DNA from: Streptomyces alboflavus | Lineage (GTDB): Bacteria > Actinomycetota > Actinomycetes > Streptomycetales > Streptomycetaceae | DNA length: 64,000 nt | Assembly (NCBI RefSeq): GCF_000716675.1 | Contig: NZ_JNXT01000004.1 | Location: forward strand, 1-64,000 | Reading direction: 5' to 3' | Shown here: positions 35,570-43,225 of the stretch, one piece after another | Position numbering within the stretch: position 1 is the first letter of the stretch | Layout of the letters: each line of letters begins with the position of its first letter | The notes under the pieces: generated by a model | Database searches by the model: none | The model's input: the letters and a program-made list of their open reading frames with translations, nothing else | What the model was told of the DNA's origin: nothing | Position numbers and translations under genes: made by a program

Positions 35570-37012
35570 CTACACGCCGATCTGCTCGCCCGTGGACTGC
35601 GGAGCGTCGGCCCGCCGCGCGGTGTCTGCGGCCTTGTCGCCACGCATCACGAGGAGGGTGATGAGGCCGCCTGCCGCAGCGATCGCGGCGGCGCCCAGGA
35701 ACGCGGCACTGAAGCCGTCGGTGAGTGCCGGCAGATCGCCCAGCTGTCCCGCGCCCCGCGAGGCGGCAAGGGCGGTCAGGGCGGCCAAGCCGAGGGCCGA
35801 ACCGACCTGATAGGTGGTGTTGACGATCCCGGAGGCCAGGCCCGCCTGCTCCTGCGGGGCGCCGGACATGGCAGCCATCATCGCCGGGATGTACGCGAGC
35901 GACATGCCAAGGGCCGCGACCAGCGAGGCAGGCAGGACATCGACCGCGAACGAGCCGGTCGGCTCGACGGCCGACAGCCACAGCAGTCCCGCCGCGAGAA
36001 CGAGCAGGCCGCCGCCGATGAGCGGCTTGGCGCCGAACCTGGCGAGCAGCTTCGCGGTGATCGCCGTCATGAAGATCATCAGGAGCACGGTCATCGGCAG
36101 CAACGCGGCGCCGGAGGCGAACGCCCCGTAGCCGAGCACCTGTTGCAGGTACAGGTTGAGGAAGTACCACATCGGTATCCACGCGGCGCCGAGCAACGCC
36201 ATCGCCAGGTTGGCGGACCCCAGGCGCGGCACCCGCCAGATACCGAGCGGCATCAGCGGCTGCCCCGTCGATTTCTGGATCGCGAAGAACAGGACCAGCA
36301 GGGCGGCGGCGCCCACAAGCTGCAGAACGGTGGCGCTGGATCCCCAACCGACGTGCTCCGCGCGGACGATGGCGAACACGGCGAGGGCCAGACCCGCGGT
36401 CACGGATGCGGCACCGAGTACGTCCACTCGGCCGCGGCGGGGCTCGACGGCGGGCAGCAGCTTGGTGGCCGCGAGGGTGGCGACGCCGATCGGGACGTAG
36501 ATGATGAAGATCCAGGGCCAGCTGAGCCACTCGGTGAACACACCGCCCAGGAACACACCCGCCGTGCCGCCGGCGGGGGCCGCGGCGCCGTAGAGCGCCA
36601 TCGCCTTGCCCAGCTCCTTCGGGTCATGGGCGAAGAGGATCATCAGCAGCGTCATGGCGGCAGGCGCGATGAGCGCCCCACCGACGCCTTGTACGGCACG
36701 GCCCACGACCTCGACCCAGGCGGTCTGCGCGGCCGCGGCGACGACGGAGCCCACGATCAGGACGACCCAGCCCGCATTGAAGACCTTGCGCGCCCCCAAG
36801 AGGTCGGACAGCCGACCGCCCAGCAGCAGGAGACCGCCGAAGGCGATGACGTAGGCGTTGAAGACCCACTGCAACTCGCCCTGTGAGAAGCCGAGTTCAC
36901 GCTGCATCTCGGGAAGTGCCACTCCGATGATGCTGGTGTCCATGATCACCATGAACTGGGCGGTGGCGAGCACGAGCAGCGCCCACCATCGTTTCGGATT
37001 GCTTGTCGACAT
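35570..37012 (-). CDS. MFS transporter, DHA2 (EmrB/QacA) type, 14 TM
   Basis: 480 residues with about fourteen hydrophobic segments. DHA2 hallmarks: motif with MDTSIIGVALPEMQRELGFSQGELQWVFNAY, the loop GGRLSDLLGARKVF, and motif C-like GAAAPAGGTAGVFLGG. It exports drugs or similar compounds with proton exchange. ATG at 37012 with AGGGG eight bases upstream. The promoter contains two CsoR-type operators, so it is probably co-regulated with the His-tailed gene that follows downstream. Confidence 0.9.
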   Translation of the reverse strand: MSTSNPKRWWALLVLATAQFMVIMDTSIIGVALPEMQRELGFSQGELQWVFNAYVIAFGGLLLLGGRLSDLLGARKVFNAGWVVLIVGSVVAAAAQTAWVEVVGRAVQGVGGALIAPAAMTLLMILFAHDPKELGKAMALYGAAAPAGGTAGVFLGGVFTEWLSWPWIFIIYVPIGVATLAATKLLPAVEPRRGRVDVLGAASVTAGLALAVFAIVRAEHVGWGSSATVLQLVGAAALLVLFFAIQKSTGQPLMPLGIWRVPRLGSANLAMALLGAAWIPMWYFLNLYLQQVLGYGAFASGAALLPMTVLLMIFMTAITAKLLARFGAKPLIGGGLLVLAAGLLWLSAVEPTGSFAVDVLPASLVAALGMSLAYIPAMMAAMSGAPQEQAGLASGIVNTTYQVGSALGLAALTALAASRGAGQLGDLPALTDGFSAAFLGAAAIAAAGGLITLLVMRGDKAADTARRADAPQSTGEQIGV

Positions 37013-37032
37013 GATCCCATCCCCTCTCTCGG

Positions 37033-37049
37033 ATACCCCTCCGGGGCAT
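37033..37049. promoter_or_regulatory. CsoR-type operator, leader copy
   Basis: ATACCCCTCCGGGGCAT fits ATACCCC-N3-GGGGTAT with one mismatch. It lies in the 5' leader of the DHA2 pump, its centre 36 bp from the promoter copy. Confidence 0.6.
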
Positions 37050-37060
37050 CTCCGAGCGGG

Positions 37061-37089
37061 AATCTAACATACCCCTGGGGGGTATACAA
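37061..37089 (-). promoter_or_regulatory. Promoter of the DHA2 pump with CsoR-type operator in the spacer
   Basis: On the minus strand TTGTAT (37089-37084), 17 bases, TAGATT (37066-37061). The operator ATACCCCTGGGGGGTAT (37069-37085) fills the spacer, so a bound repressor would block RNA polymerase. Confidence 0.7.
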
Positions 37090-37186
37090 CGGAGCTGGGC
37101 GTGCGCCTTCGTCGCACCGACGATCGGCACGGCGGACCTGCCGGGCAGCGTCCGCTCCTAGCTGTCGGCCCGGCCTTCGCCGGTGA

Positions 37187-37699
37187 TCAGGTCCTGCGCA
37201 GGCACCGGATCTTCTGCTGTGCGGCGCCGATGGCATGCTCCAGTTCGATGCGGGCGTACTCCTGCTTCATGGCGCGCCTCATCAGGGCATCGTGCTCCGC
37301 GAGCGTCGGCCGCGAGCTCTGCTCCTGGATCAAGGTGTTGAGGTAGACCTCGATGCGCTCGACGACGGTGCGCAGCTCCGTGGAGATCGCTTCCGTCTGT
37401 CCGATCGACCCTTTGATCATGTTGCTCAGCCGGAGCAGCCTGTCGGCGTCGGCCGCTCGGCACGGCTTCTGGGCGAGGCCGCACAGCTCGGCGGAGAGGT
37501 CCCTGAGGTACTGGCAGACTTCCTCAAGGTCTCTGGCTTCGTCGTCCTTGGCTCGCGTGATCTTCATCCAGGCGAAGACCGCCTGGTGATGGCGGATGCC
37601 GTAGCTGGTGATGATCGCCATGACCACGCCGACCAAGGCGGCCGTCAACATGGAGCCGGCGCTTGTCCCGAGCGCCACGGTGACTTCGGTGAGGGGCAT
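37187..37699 (-). CDS. Small membrane-anchored coiled-coil protein
   Basis: 170 residues. One membrane helix at about 15-36 (SMLTAALVGVVMAIITSYGI), then a long charged helical region likely to form a coiled coil (DDEARDLEEVCQYLRDLSAELCGLA; TELRTVVERIEVYLNTLIQEQ; EYARIELEHAIGAAQQKIR). The start lacks a good ribosome site, so the exact N-terminus is uncertain. It follows the Crp-like regulator gene in the same direction with a 93-base gap and may be its target or partner. No family is recognised. Confidence 0.65.
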   Translation of the reverse strand: MPLTEVTVALGTSAGSMLTAALVGVVMAIITSYGIRHHQAVFAWMKITRAKDDEARDLEEVCQYLRDLSAELCGLAQKPCRAADADRLLRLSNMIKGSIGQTEAISTELRTVVERIEVYLNTLIQEQSSRPTLAEHDALMRRAMKQEYARIELEHAIGAAQQKIRCLRRT

Positions 37700-37792
37700 C
37701 GTGAAGGGAATCCGTTCGGGAAGCGCGTACGGAACCCGCGGGGCCCGGGGCGCTGGGGACGGTCGGTGGGTCCATGCTTGTGGCGCAGGGGA

Positions 37793-38536
37793 CTACGCCG
37801 ACATCGCGATGTCGCGGAGGCCGAAACGGTCCGTCACCACGAACTGCCGGTACTTGCTGGTGATCACGCCATGGGTGCGGCGCAGGCGGCCGATGGCGTT
37901 CTCCACGGTGGAGACGCCCATCATGAGGGCGTCCGCCAGGTCCCTCTGGCTCGGCCCCAGGATGGTGGTGTGGCCGGGCGTGGCAGGGGTGGGCGTGCCG
38001 GCGGTGTCGGCGAGGTGGAGCAGCAGCCCGCCGACCCGCTGCAGGGGTGTGCGCGTGGCGGTGCTGTAGATCAGTTCGTCGCCGCGGATGCGGTCCTCCA
38101 GGCTCCGCAGCAGCGACAGCTGGATCTCCGGGTGCTGGGTGAGGAGAAGGTTCAAGCGGCCCACCGGGCACGGCATGACCCAAGTCGTGGTCAGGCAGAA
38201 GGTCCTGACGGACTCTCGGGGGGTGATGAGCTTGGCCTCCCCCAGCATCTGGCCGACCCCGCGGAACCGCGTGATCTTCGGGGCGTCCTTGTGCGTGCCA
38301 CAGGGGAAGCGTTCCTGACGGACGCACCCGCCGAGCACTATGTACACGTGCTGGCCGTCCGGCCCGAGGGGCAGTTCCTCGTCCCGCTCGTACACGCGGG
38401 CGTCCGAGCCCCATGCGGAGACCAGCAGCGGCCAGGAGGCGACCGGCAGGTGCTGGAGGAAGCTGCCCTGGGGCATGGCCTGCTGGCCCTTGAGGACATC
38501 GGTGGTGCGGAACGCGTCGACCTTGGGAGGCATCAT
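37793..38536 (-). CDS. Crp/Fnr-like transcriptional regulator
   Basis: 247 residues. Residues about 25-150 form a degenerate cyclic-nucleotide-binding barrel (YERDEELPLGPDGQHVYIVLGGCVRQERF, GVGQMLGEAKLITPRESVRTFCLTTTWV). A C-terminal winged helix follows (LGPSQRDLADALMMGVSTVENAIGRLRRTHGVITSKYRQFVV). The usual Arg-Ser phosphate cassette is not recognisable, so cAMP may not be the ligand. Two ATGs overlap the stop of a 51-codon upstream ORF (GATGATG), and GGGGAGGG abuts them; an internal ATG at residue 21 is an alternative. A CRP-type palindrome lies about 410 bases upstream. Confidence 0.8.
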   Translation of the reverse strand: MMPPKVDAFRTTDVLKGQQAMPQGSFLQHLPVASWPLLVSAWGSDARVYERDEELPLGPDGQHVYIVLGGCVRQERFPCGTHKDAPKITRFRGVGQMLGEAKLITPRESVRTFCLTTTWVMPCPVGRLNLLLTQHPEIQLSLLRSLEDRIRGDELIYSTATRTPLQRVGGLLLHLADTAGTPTPATPGHTTILGPSQRDLADALMMGVSTVENAIGRLRRTHGVITSKYRQFVVTDRFGLRDIAMSA

Positions 38537-38688
38537 CCCTCCCCGGTTCCGGGTTTCCCGTTCGCGGTCGCCCGGCGCGGAAGGCGGAGCCGTCCGGGCC
38601 GGTGACGCCGCATCAGCCGGGGACTCCCGGCCCCCTCCGGAGGGAAGGGCTGTCGTACGGCGACGCCATCGGTGGTGGCGGTCTTCAT
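38533..38688 (-). CDS. Small Arg-rich ORF coupled to the Crp-like gene
   Basis: 51 residues, MKTATTDGVAVRQPF at the start and a basic stretch RLMRRHRPGRLRLPRRATANGK. GGAAGGA lies ten bases before the ATG, and its TGA overlaps the ATG pair of the Crp-like gene. Position and coupling suggest a translated leader or small partner; sequence alone does not prove it. It may be just a leader that delivers ribosomes to the regulator start. Confidence 0.4.
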   Translation of the reverse strand: MKTATTDGVAVRQPFPPEGAGSPRLMRRHRPGRLRLPRRATANGKPGTGEG

Positions 38689-38906
38689 CGGTCTGAGGTC
38701 CTTCCAGCTCAGAGCTGTTGGGCTGGGTGCGTCCGCCGCAGCGGACGCACCCCGGTTGGCGGGTCCAGCGCCCTCTCCATCGCGTGATACCGGGTGGTAG
38801 GGCCGGTAGCGAGGCGAAGACTCACAGAAGGCTACGCCTATGCGCGCGGGAAATGCCAGCCACGCCGCCACCTGCGATGTTCCCTGATCTGGAGAGAAAT
38901 CGAAGC

Positions 38907-38924
38907 CCCTCCCAGGAGGGTTTT
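38907..38924 (+). terminator. Intrinsic terminator, plus strand
   Basis: CCCTC-CCAG-GAGGG followed by TTTTGTT. No plus-strand gene is seen upstream of it, which suggests an unannotated transcript. Confidence 0.5.
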
Positions 38925-38947
38925 GTTACATCACCACCAGGGTCGAC

Positions 38948-38963
38948 TGTGATGCAGATCACA
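38948..38963. promoter_or_regulatory. CRP-type palindrome
   Basis: TGTGATGCAGATCACA is an exact TGTGA-N6-TCACA site, about 260 bases upstream of the small ORF/Crp-like operon. It may be bound by the neighbouring Crp-like protein or by the housekeeping Crp. Confidence 0.6.
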
Positions 38964-39093
38964 TAGCCTTCCAGGTGATCCGGCCCTGCAAATCGAGGTG
39001 CCGCAACATTTCAAAGTCTTTACGCAGGAAAGGTACGGAATTTTTGCCCGGGGGACACCAGAAGGCGCGGATGTAAACATTCCGAAAAATACA

Positions 39094-39123
39094 GAGGCCC
39101 CGGGGAACCACCCCCGGGGCCTC
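39094..39123 (-). terminator. Intrinsic terminator, minus strand
   Basis: Perfect 12-bp stem GAGGCCCCGGGG with a six-base loop; read on the minus strand it is followed by TGTATTTTTC. It would end a minus-strand transcript coming from the gene-poor region at or beyond 39124. Confidence 0.7.
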
Positions 39124-39219
39124 CGGAAAGGGTCTGGACCCGCCAAGGCTCAGACCGACATCCAGTAAACACCATGAGGTCCAAAAAGGTCACACCGCAG
39201 GGGAAACAAGGCCTGCGGC

Positions 39220-39237
39220 ACCCCTCGCGAGAGGGGT
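39220..39237 (+). other. GNRA-capped hairpin
   Basis: ACCCCTC-GCGA-GAGGGGT forms a 7-bp stem with a GCGA tetraloop, followed by TTA. It could be a weak terminator or part of a structured RNA. Confidence 0.4.
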
Positions 39238-39413
39238 TTACCGGCCTCCGGGGCCGCCCCCTCGAACCCGAGGCGAGACGAGCCGTCTCGAACCCGCTAT
39301 GCGGCTTCCATCCGATTTGCCACACTTCACTGCGCACTCAACTTCGCAGCACCTCCACATCGATCAACAATATCGAATATTGATCACCCGCAGGTCAGGG
39401 AGAGTCGCCGACA

Positions 39414-39432
39414 TTAGGGCAGCCTTACCTGC
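39414..39432. promoter_or_regulatory. Iron-box-like site (DmdR/IdeR type)
   Basis: TTAGGGCAGCCTTACCTGC agrees with TTAGGnnAGnCTnnCCT of the actinobacterial iron-box consensus, lacking only the final AA. No iron-related gene follows it. Confidence 0.45.
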
Positions 39433-39962
39433 CGACCCGATAGCTCAGATGTTCCACGGCCGTAAAGCTGACTGCTCGGCCAAAGCGAGGGTCGAATAAA
39501 TAGAGAAACCATTCTTGAAGGGCTTATGCCGCCACCCGGGCAGTCCTTATTGGCAAATGCAGGCCATCGACTCACGGACCTACTCTCGCGTAAGTCGACT
39601 AAGGAACAACATCACAAGCCACATGGCGCCGGACAACGAGTTGAAGCCCCTCCGCCACGGCAACGAACCCTCTGGCCACGCCTTTTAGAACGCATGACGG
39701 CGTCAACTACACGGAGCACTACGCCGCGTACGCGCCCCCTGCCCCGAACGGTTGATGACCGCAACAACCGCAACGGCGAGACCCTCCTCAACCGACGTGC
39801 GCCGACAGCCCCGTACGGCCCGAATGCCGCCGGGCCCCGCGCACGGGCGGACAGACCGGCCTGGCGTTCGATGACGGCGAGAAGTCGTCGAAGGTCGGTG
39901 GCGGGGCCCTGGAAGTCACCCCGATGCGGGAGCACGGCGGGCGGTCCGTCGGGGACGCCGCA

Positions 39963-40697
39963 TCACTCCTCGGCGTCAGGCGCTTCGACCGTGAACGTCA
40001 CACATTCGACCTCGGCATCGGAGGGCAGGCCGGGATAGTGGCCCTGGAGGGCCTTCTTGAGCTGGTCGATGCTCGTGAAGCCATCGCGCCGAGCCTGGTC
40101 GGCAGTGAGGCGATCGAGCCGGTGGCGTTCGACGCCGGTGACGGTGCCGTTCAACGTGCGGTGGGCTTCGTCGTCCTCGAAGAGGAAGATTGCGGGCCCC
40201 GGAGCGATCGGATCTTCATGGCGGACGGTGGAGGTCTTCCGCCCGGTGGCGATGTCCTCGTAGTAGCGCTTGTTGAACCGAACAATTCGACGCGCATCCG
40301 TACCGGGGAAGAAGTAGGCGTCCGGCAGAAGCTCTCGAATCGGGCGCAGGGTCGGCCCGTCGTCGGTCGGTACGGCGACGAAGATGTCGGGATGGAGGTC
40401 GAGAAGCGCTTGGCGGCAGCGGCCGCACGGCGGGATCAGGCCGCGGCCCCGATCTCCCGCGGCGGCGATGGTGACGAGCGGGCCGGCCCCTGTGGCTGCG
40501 GCAGCACCGAGTACGACGAGCTCGGCGCACGGTCCGCCGGTGAAGTGGTAGACGTTGACCGCCTCGTGGATCCTGCCGGCCGTGTCCATCGCCGCTGCGG
40601 CCACGGTGTGGTTCGGATCGCTCCCGAGGGAGGCAGCGAGCCGTTCCGCAGCCTCGATGACGCGGCGCTCGGAGTCGAAGAGCTTCATGGAGACCAT
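39963..40697 (-). CDS. Cytidine deaminase-like domain fused to an ASCH domain
   Basis: 244 residues. Residues about 1-125 are a cytidine/blasticidin-S-type deaminase: zinc ligands and catalytic Glu in GGPCAELVVLG and PPCGRCRQALLD. Residues about 135-240 are an ASCH domain (RFNKRYYEDIATGRKTSTVRHED, LFEDDEAHRTLNGTVTGVERHRLDRLTADQARRDGF, LKKALQGHYPG). The ASCH half closely follows what I recall of E. coli YqfB, the N4-acetylcytidine amidohydrolase, including Lys and Thr of the catalytic KTxT; its Glu appears replaced by Asp. The fused enzyme could convert N4-acetylcytidine to cytidine and then to uridine. ATG at 40697 with AGGG eight bases upstream; ATG at 40688 is an alternative. Confidence 0.85.
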   Translation of the reverse strand: MVSMKLFDSERRVIEAAERLAASLGSDPNHTVAAAAMDTAGRIHEAVNVYHFTGGPCAELVVLGAAAATGAGPLVTIAAAGDRGRGLIPPCGRCRQALLDLHPDIFVAVPTDDGPTLRPIRELLPDAYFFPGTDARRIVRFNKRYYEDIATGRKTSTVRHEDPIAPGPAIFLFEDDEAHRTLNGTVTGVERHRLDRLTADQARRDGFTSIDQLKKALQGHYPGLPSDAEVECVTFTVEAPDAEE

Positions 40698-41020
40698 GCC
40701 GTCGACCCTAGGTCGGCCCAGCCGGACTCCTCCACACCATTTGTTCTCATGAGCCGCTCCCTCAGTGTGGTCGGCGGCTTGACATCGAGACCCACATACC
40801 AGAGGAGCGGTTCAGTCGCCCTTGGGGCCGTGTCGCAGCGAGACGCGGACCGTGAAGGAGCGGTCGGCAGGGGCGCGAACCGCTGACCTATGCGTGACCT
40901 TCGCTGCCGCAAGACCGATACTGCCGTCAACAGGAGGTGCGGTCGCCTCTCGCCGTACGCGCTCTGGCCTCGTCAACGGCAAGCCAAAGGCACGCCTGCC
41001 GATCTCTCCAGGAGGTACCC
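40698..41020. other. Divergent intergenic region upstream of dhaK
   Basis: About 320 bases between the deaminase-ASCH gene and dhaK. A -35-like TTGACA lies at 40779 without a well-placed -10. A second AGGAGG at 40931 does not lead to a supported gene. No operator was recognised. Confidence 0.45.
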
Positions 41021-42013
41021 GTGAAGATGCTCATCAACGTGGCGGAGACCGTGGTCGCCGACGCGCTCAGGGGGATGGCGGCGGCGCATCCGGAGCTGAC
41101 CGTCGACGTGGAGAACCGGGTGATCACGCGCGCGGACGCACCCGTCGCCGGGAAGGTCGCGCTGGTGTCGGGGGGCGGGTCGGGGCACGAGCCGCTGCAC
41201 GGGGGGTTCGTGGGGCCGGGGATGCTGTCGGCCGCGTGTCCCGGTGAGGTGTTCACCTCGCCCGTGCCCGACCAGATGGTGCGGGCCGCGGCGGCCGTGG
41301 ACAGCGGAGCGGGCGTGCTGTTCGTCGTGAAGAACTACACCGGTGACGTGCTGAACTTCGACATGGCCGCCGAGTTGGCCGAGGACGAGGGCATCCAGGT
41401 CGCCAAGGTCCTCGTCAACGACGACGTGGCGGTGACCGACAGCCTGTACACGGCGGGGCGGCGCGGCACCGGCGCGACCCTGTTCGTGGAGAAGATGGCG
41501 GGCGCGGCCGCCGAGGAGGGCAGGCCCCTGGAGCGCGTCGAGGCCATCGCCCGCCGCGTCAACGAGAACTCCCGCAGCTTCGGCGTCGCCCTCAGCGCCT
41601 GCTCCACCCCCGCGAAGGGCTCCCCCACCTTCGACCTGCCCGCCGGTGAGCTGGAGCTCGGCGTCGGCATCCACGGCGAGCCGGGCCGTGAGCGGCGCGC
41701 CATGATGACGTCCCGGGAGATCGCCGACTTCGCCGTCGACGCCGTCCTGGACGACCTCGCCTCGCACGACCCGGTCCTCGTCCTCGTCAACGGCATGGGC
41801 GCCACCCCGCTCCTGGAGCTGTACGGATTCAACGCGGAGGTCCAGCGCGTGCTCGGCGAGCGCGGGGTCCCCGTCGCCCGCACCCTCGTCGGCAACTACG
41901 TCACCTCCCTCGACATGGCCGGCGCGTCCGTGACGCTCTGCCGGGCCGACGAGGAACTGCTGCGCCTCTGGGACGCGCCCGTGCGCACCGCGGGGCTGCG
42001 CTGGGGCATGTGA
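41021..42013 (+). CDS. dhaK: Dihydroxyacetone kinase subunit DhaK
   Basis: 330 residues. DhaK binds dihydroxyacetone as a hemiaminal to a histidine; the residue is visible in LGVGIHGEPGR near 210. Other signatures are GGGSGHEPLHGGFVGPGMLSAA, VVKNYTGDVLNFDMA and NENSRSFGVALSACSTP. GTG at 41021 with AGGAGG five bases upstream. First gene of dhaKLM. The complex phosphorylates dihydroxyacetone to DHAP with phosphoryl groups from the PTS. Confidence 0.95.
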   Translation: MKMLINVAETVVADALRGMAAAHPELTVDVENRVITRADAPVAGKVALVSGGGSGHEPLHGGFVGPGMLSAACPGEVFTSPVPDQMVRAAAAVDSGAGVLFVVKNYTGDVLNFDMAAELAEDEGIQVAKVLVNDDVAVTDSLYTAGRRGTGATLFVEKMAGAAAEEGRPLERVEAIARRVNENSRSFGVALSACSTPAKGSPTFDLPAGELELGVGIHGEPGRERRAMMTSREIADFAVDAVLDDLASHDPVLVLVNGMGATPLLELYGFNAEVQRVLGERGVPVARTLVGNYVTSLDMAGASVTLCRADEELLRLWDAPVRTAGLRWGM

Positions 42014-42095
42014 CCGCGGGTCCGGCTCCGCACCCGATCGCCCTGCCACCGCTCCGGGTCCCCGCCCCGGCGCCCCGACAACGCAAGGAGTACCC

Positions 42096-42707
42096 GTGCT
42101 CGACGCCGATTTCTTCCGCCGCTGGCTGACCACCGCCGCCGCGGCTGTCGACCGTGAGGCGGAGCGGCTCACCGAGTTGGACTCGCCCATCGGCGACGCC
42201 GACCACGGCAGCAACCTCCAGCGCGGCTTCACCGCCGTCGCCGCCACCCTGGAGAAGGAGGCCCCGGACACCCCCGGCGCCGTCCTGACGCTGGCGGGAC
42301 GGCAGTTGATCTCCACCGTGGGCGGCGCGTCGGGACCGCTGTACGGCACGCTGCTGCGCCGCACGGGCAAGGCACTCGGCGACGCGGCCGAGGTCGGCGC
42401 GGCCGAGTTCGCGGACGCCCTGCGCACCGGCGTCGACGCGGTGGCCGCGCTCGGCGGGGCGGCACCCGGCGACAAGACGATGCTGGACGCCCTGGTCCCC
42501 GCGGTCGACGCGCTCCCCACCTCCTTCGCCGCGGCCCGCGCCGCCGCCCACGAGGGCGCCCTCGCGACCACGCCGCTCCAGGCCCGCAAGGGCAGGGCGA
42601 GCTACCTCGGCGAGCGCAGCATCGGCCACCAGGACCCGGGGGCCACTTCGTCGGCCCTGCTGTTCGAGGCGCTGGCCGAGACCGCGGAGGGGGCGGGGCA
42701 TGAGTGA
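42096..42707 (+). CDS. dhaL: Dihydroxyacetone kinase ADP-binding subunit DhaL
   Basis: 203 residues. The Mg-ADP site aspartates lie in ELDSPIGDADHGSNLQRG (about 26-43), with GGASGPLYGTLLRR, PGDKTMLDAL and GRASYLGERSIGHQDPGATSS further on. DhaL keeps a bound ADP that is rephosphorylated by DhaM. GTG with AAGGAG upstream, 82 bases after dhaK. Its end overlaps dhaM by 8 bases. Confidence 0.95.
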   Translation: MLDADFFRRWLTTAAAAVDREAERLTELDSPIGDADHGSNLQRGFTAVAATLEKEAPDTPGAVLTLAGRQLISTVGGASGPLYGTLLRRTGKALGDAAEVGAAEFADALRTGVDAVAALGGAAPGDKTMLDALVPAVDALPTSFAAARAAAHEGALATTPLQARKGRASYLGERSIGHQDPGATSSALLFEALAETAEGAGHE

Positions 42708-43110
42708 CAACGGCAAGCTGGTGGGCATCGTGCTCGTCTCCCACAGCGGGCCCGTCGCCGAGTCCGTGGCCACGCTCGCGACGGGTCTCGCCGGGGGCGG
42801 CACCGCGCCGGTGGCCGCCGCGGGCGGCACGGAGGGCGGCGGCCTCGGCACCAGCTCCGAGCTGATCGCCGCCGCGGCGCACCGGGTCGACCGGGGCGCC
42901 GGGGTCGCGATCCTCGTCGACCTCGGCAGCGCCGTCCTCACCGTCAAGGCACTCATCGCCGAGGGCGACGAACTCCCGGACGGCGCCCGCCTCGTCGACG
43001 CGCCGTTCGTGGAGGGCGCGGTGGCGGCGGTCGTGACGGCGTCGGCGGGCGCGGACATCGCGGCGGTGGAGGCGGCGGCGCGGGAGGCCTACGAGTACCG
43101 GAAGGTGTGA
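42700..43110 (+). CDS. dhaM: PTS-dependent phosphotransferase subunit DhaM
   Basis: 136 residues, the single EIIA-like domain form. VLVSHSGPVAES carries the phosphorylated histidine near residue 12; other features are GTSSELIAAAAHRVDRGAGVAILVDLGSAVL. It takes phosphate from HPr and passes it to DhaL-ADP. ATG within the end of dhaL. A G/C hairpin terminator follows. Confidence 0.92.
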   Translation: MSDNGKLVGIVLVSHSGPVAESVATLATGLAGGGTAPVAAAGGTEGGGLGTSSELIAAAAHRVDRGAGVAILVDLGSAVLTVKALIAEGDELPDGARLVDAPFVEGAVAAVVTASAGADIAAVEAAAREAYEYRKV

Positions 43111-43135
43111 GGAGGGAAGGGCGGAAGGTGGGGCG

Positions 43136-43162
43136 GGGGCGGGGAGTTCCACCCCGCCCCTT
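43136..43162 (+). terminator. Terminator after dhaKLM
   Basis: GGGGCGGGG - AGTTCCA - CCCCGCCCC, a 9-bp stem followed by TT, 25 bases after the dhaM stop. Confidence 0.7.
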
Positions 43163-43225
43163 GATGTGCCCCGTCACCCCTGTCAAATTGGTCCGGACCA
43201 ATCGCGTCGAGTGGAAGGCACGACC

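Larger units (their letters stand above)
38689..39962. other. Gene-poor, AT-richer region of about 1.3 kb
   Basis: No convincing protein gene. The base composition is clearly lower in G/C than the neighbours (notably 38860-39100 and 39290-39720). It holds a plus-strand terminator (38907-38924), a CRP-type palindrome (38948), a minus-strand terminator (39094-39123), a GNRA-capped hairpin (39220-39237), an AT-rich inverted repeat (39363-39385) and an iron-box-like site (39414). Short broken reading frames at 39600-39960 switch phase (for example one ending HYAAYAPPAPNG at about 39755) and may be gene debris. Confidence 0.6.

Noticed and set aside
39020..39337. A 105-codon minus-strand frame in the gene-poor region.
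   Set aside because: It runs through the strong minus-strand terminator at 39094-39123, which is not expected inside a gene.
39363..39385. AT-rich inverted repeat GATCAA ... TTGATC with an inner CAATAT-CGA-ATATTG, considered as an attachment or partition site.
   Set aside because: It has no integrase, duplicated copy or match to the parS consensus; recorded only as part of the unusual region.
39437..39505. A stretch GACCCGATAGCTCAG ... GGGTCGAATA resembling a tRNA start and T-loop.
   Set aside because: The acceptor and T-arm sides do not pair, and there is no anticodon stem, so it is not a tRNA and is too weak to call a remnant.
39526..40038. A 170-codon plus-strand frame in the gene-poor region, overlapping the deaminase-ASCH gene end.
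   Set aside because: Composition is basic and low-complexity, no ribosome site or motif, and it runs into a well-supported gene on the other strand.
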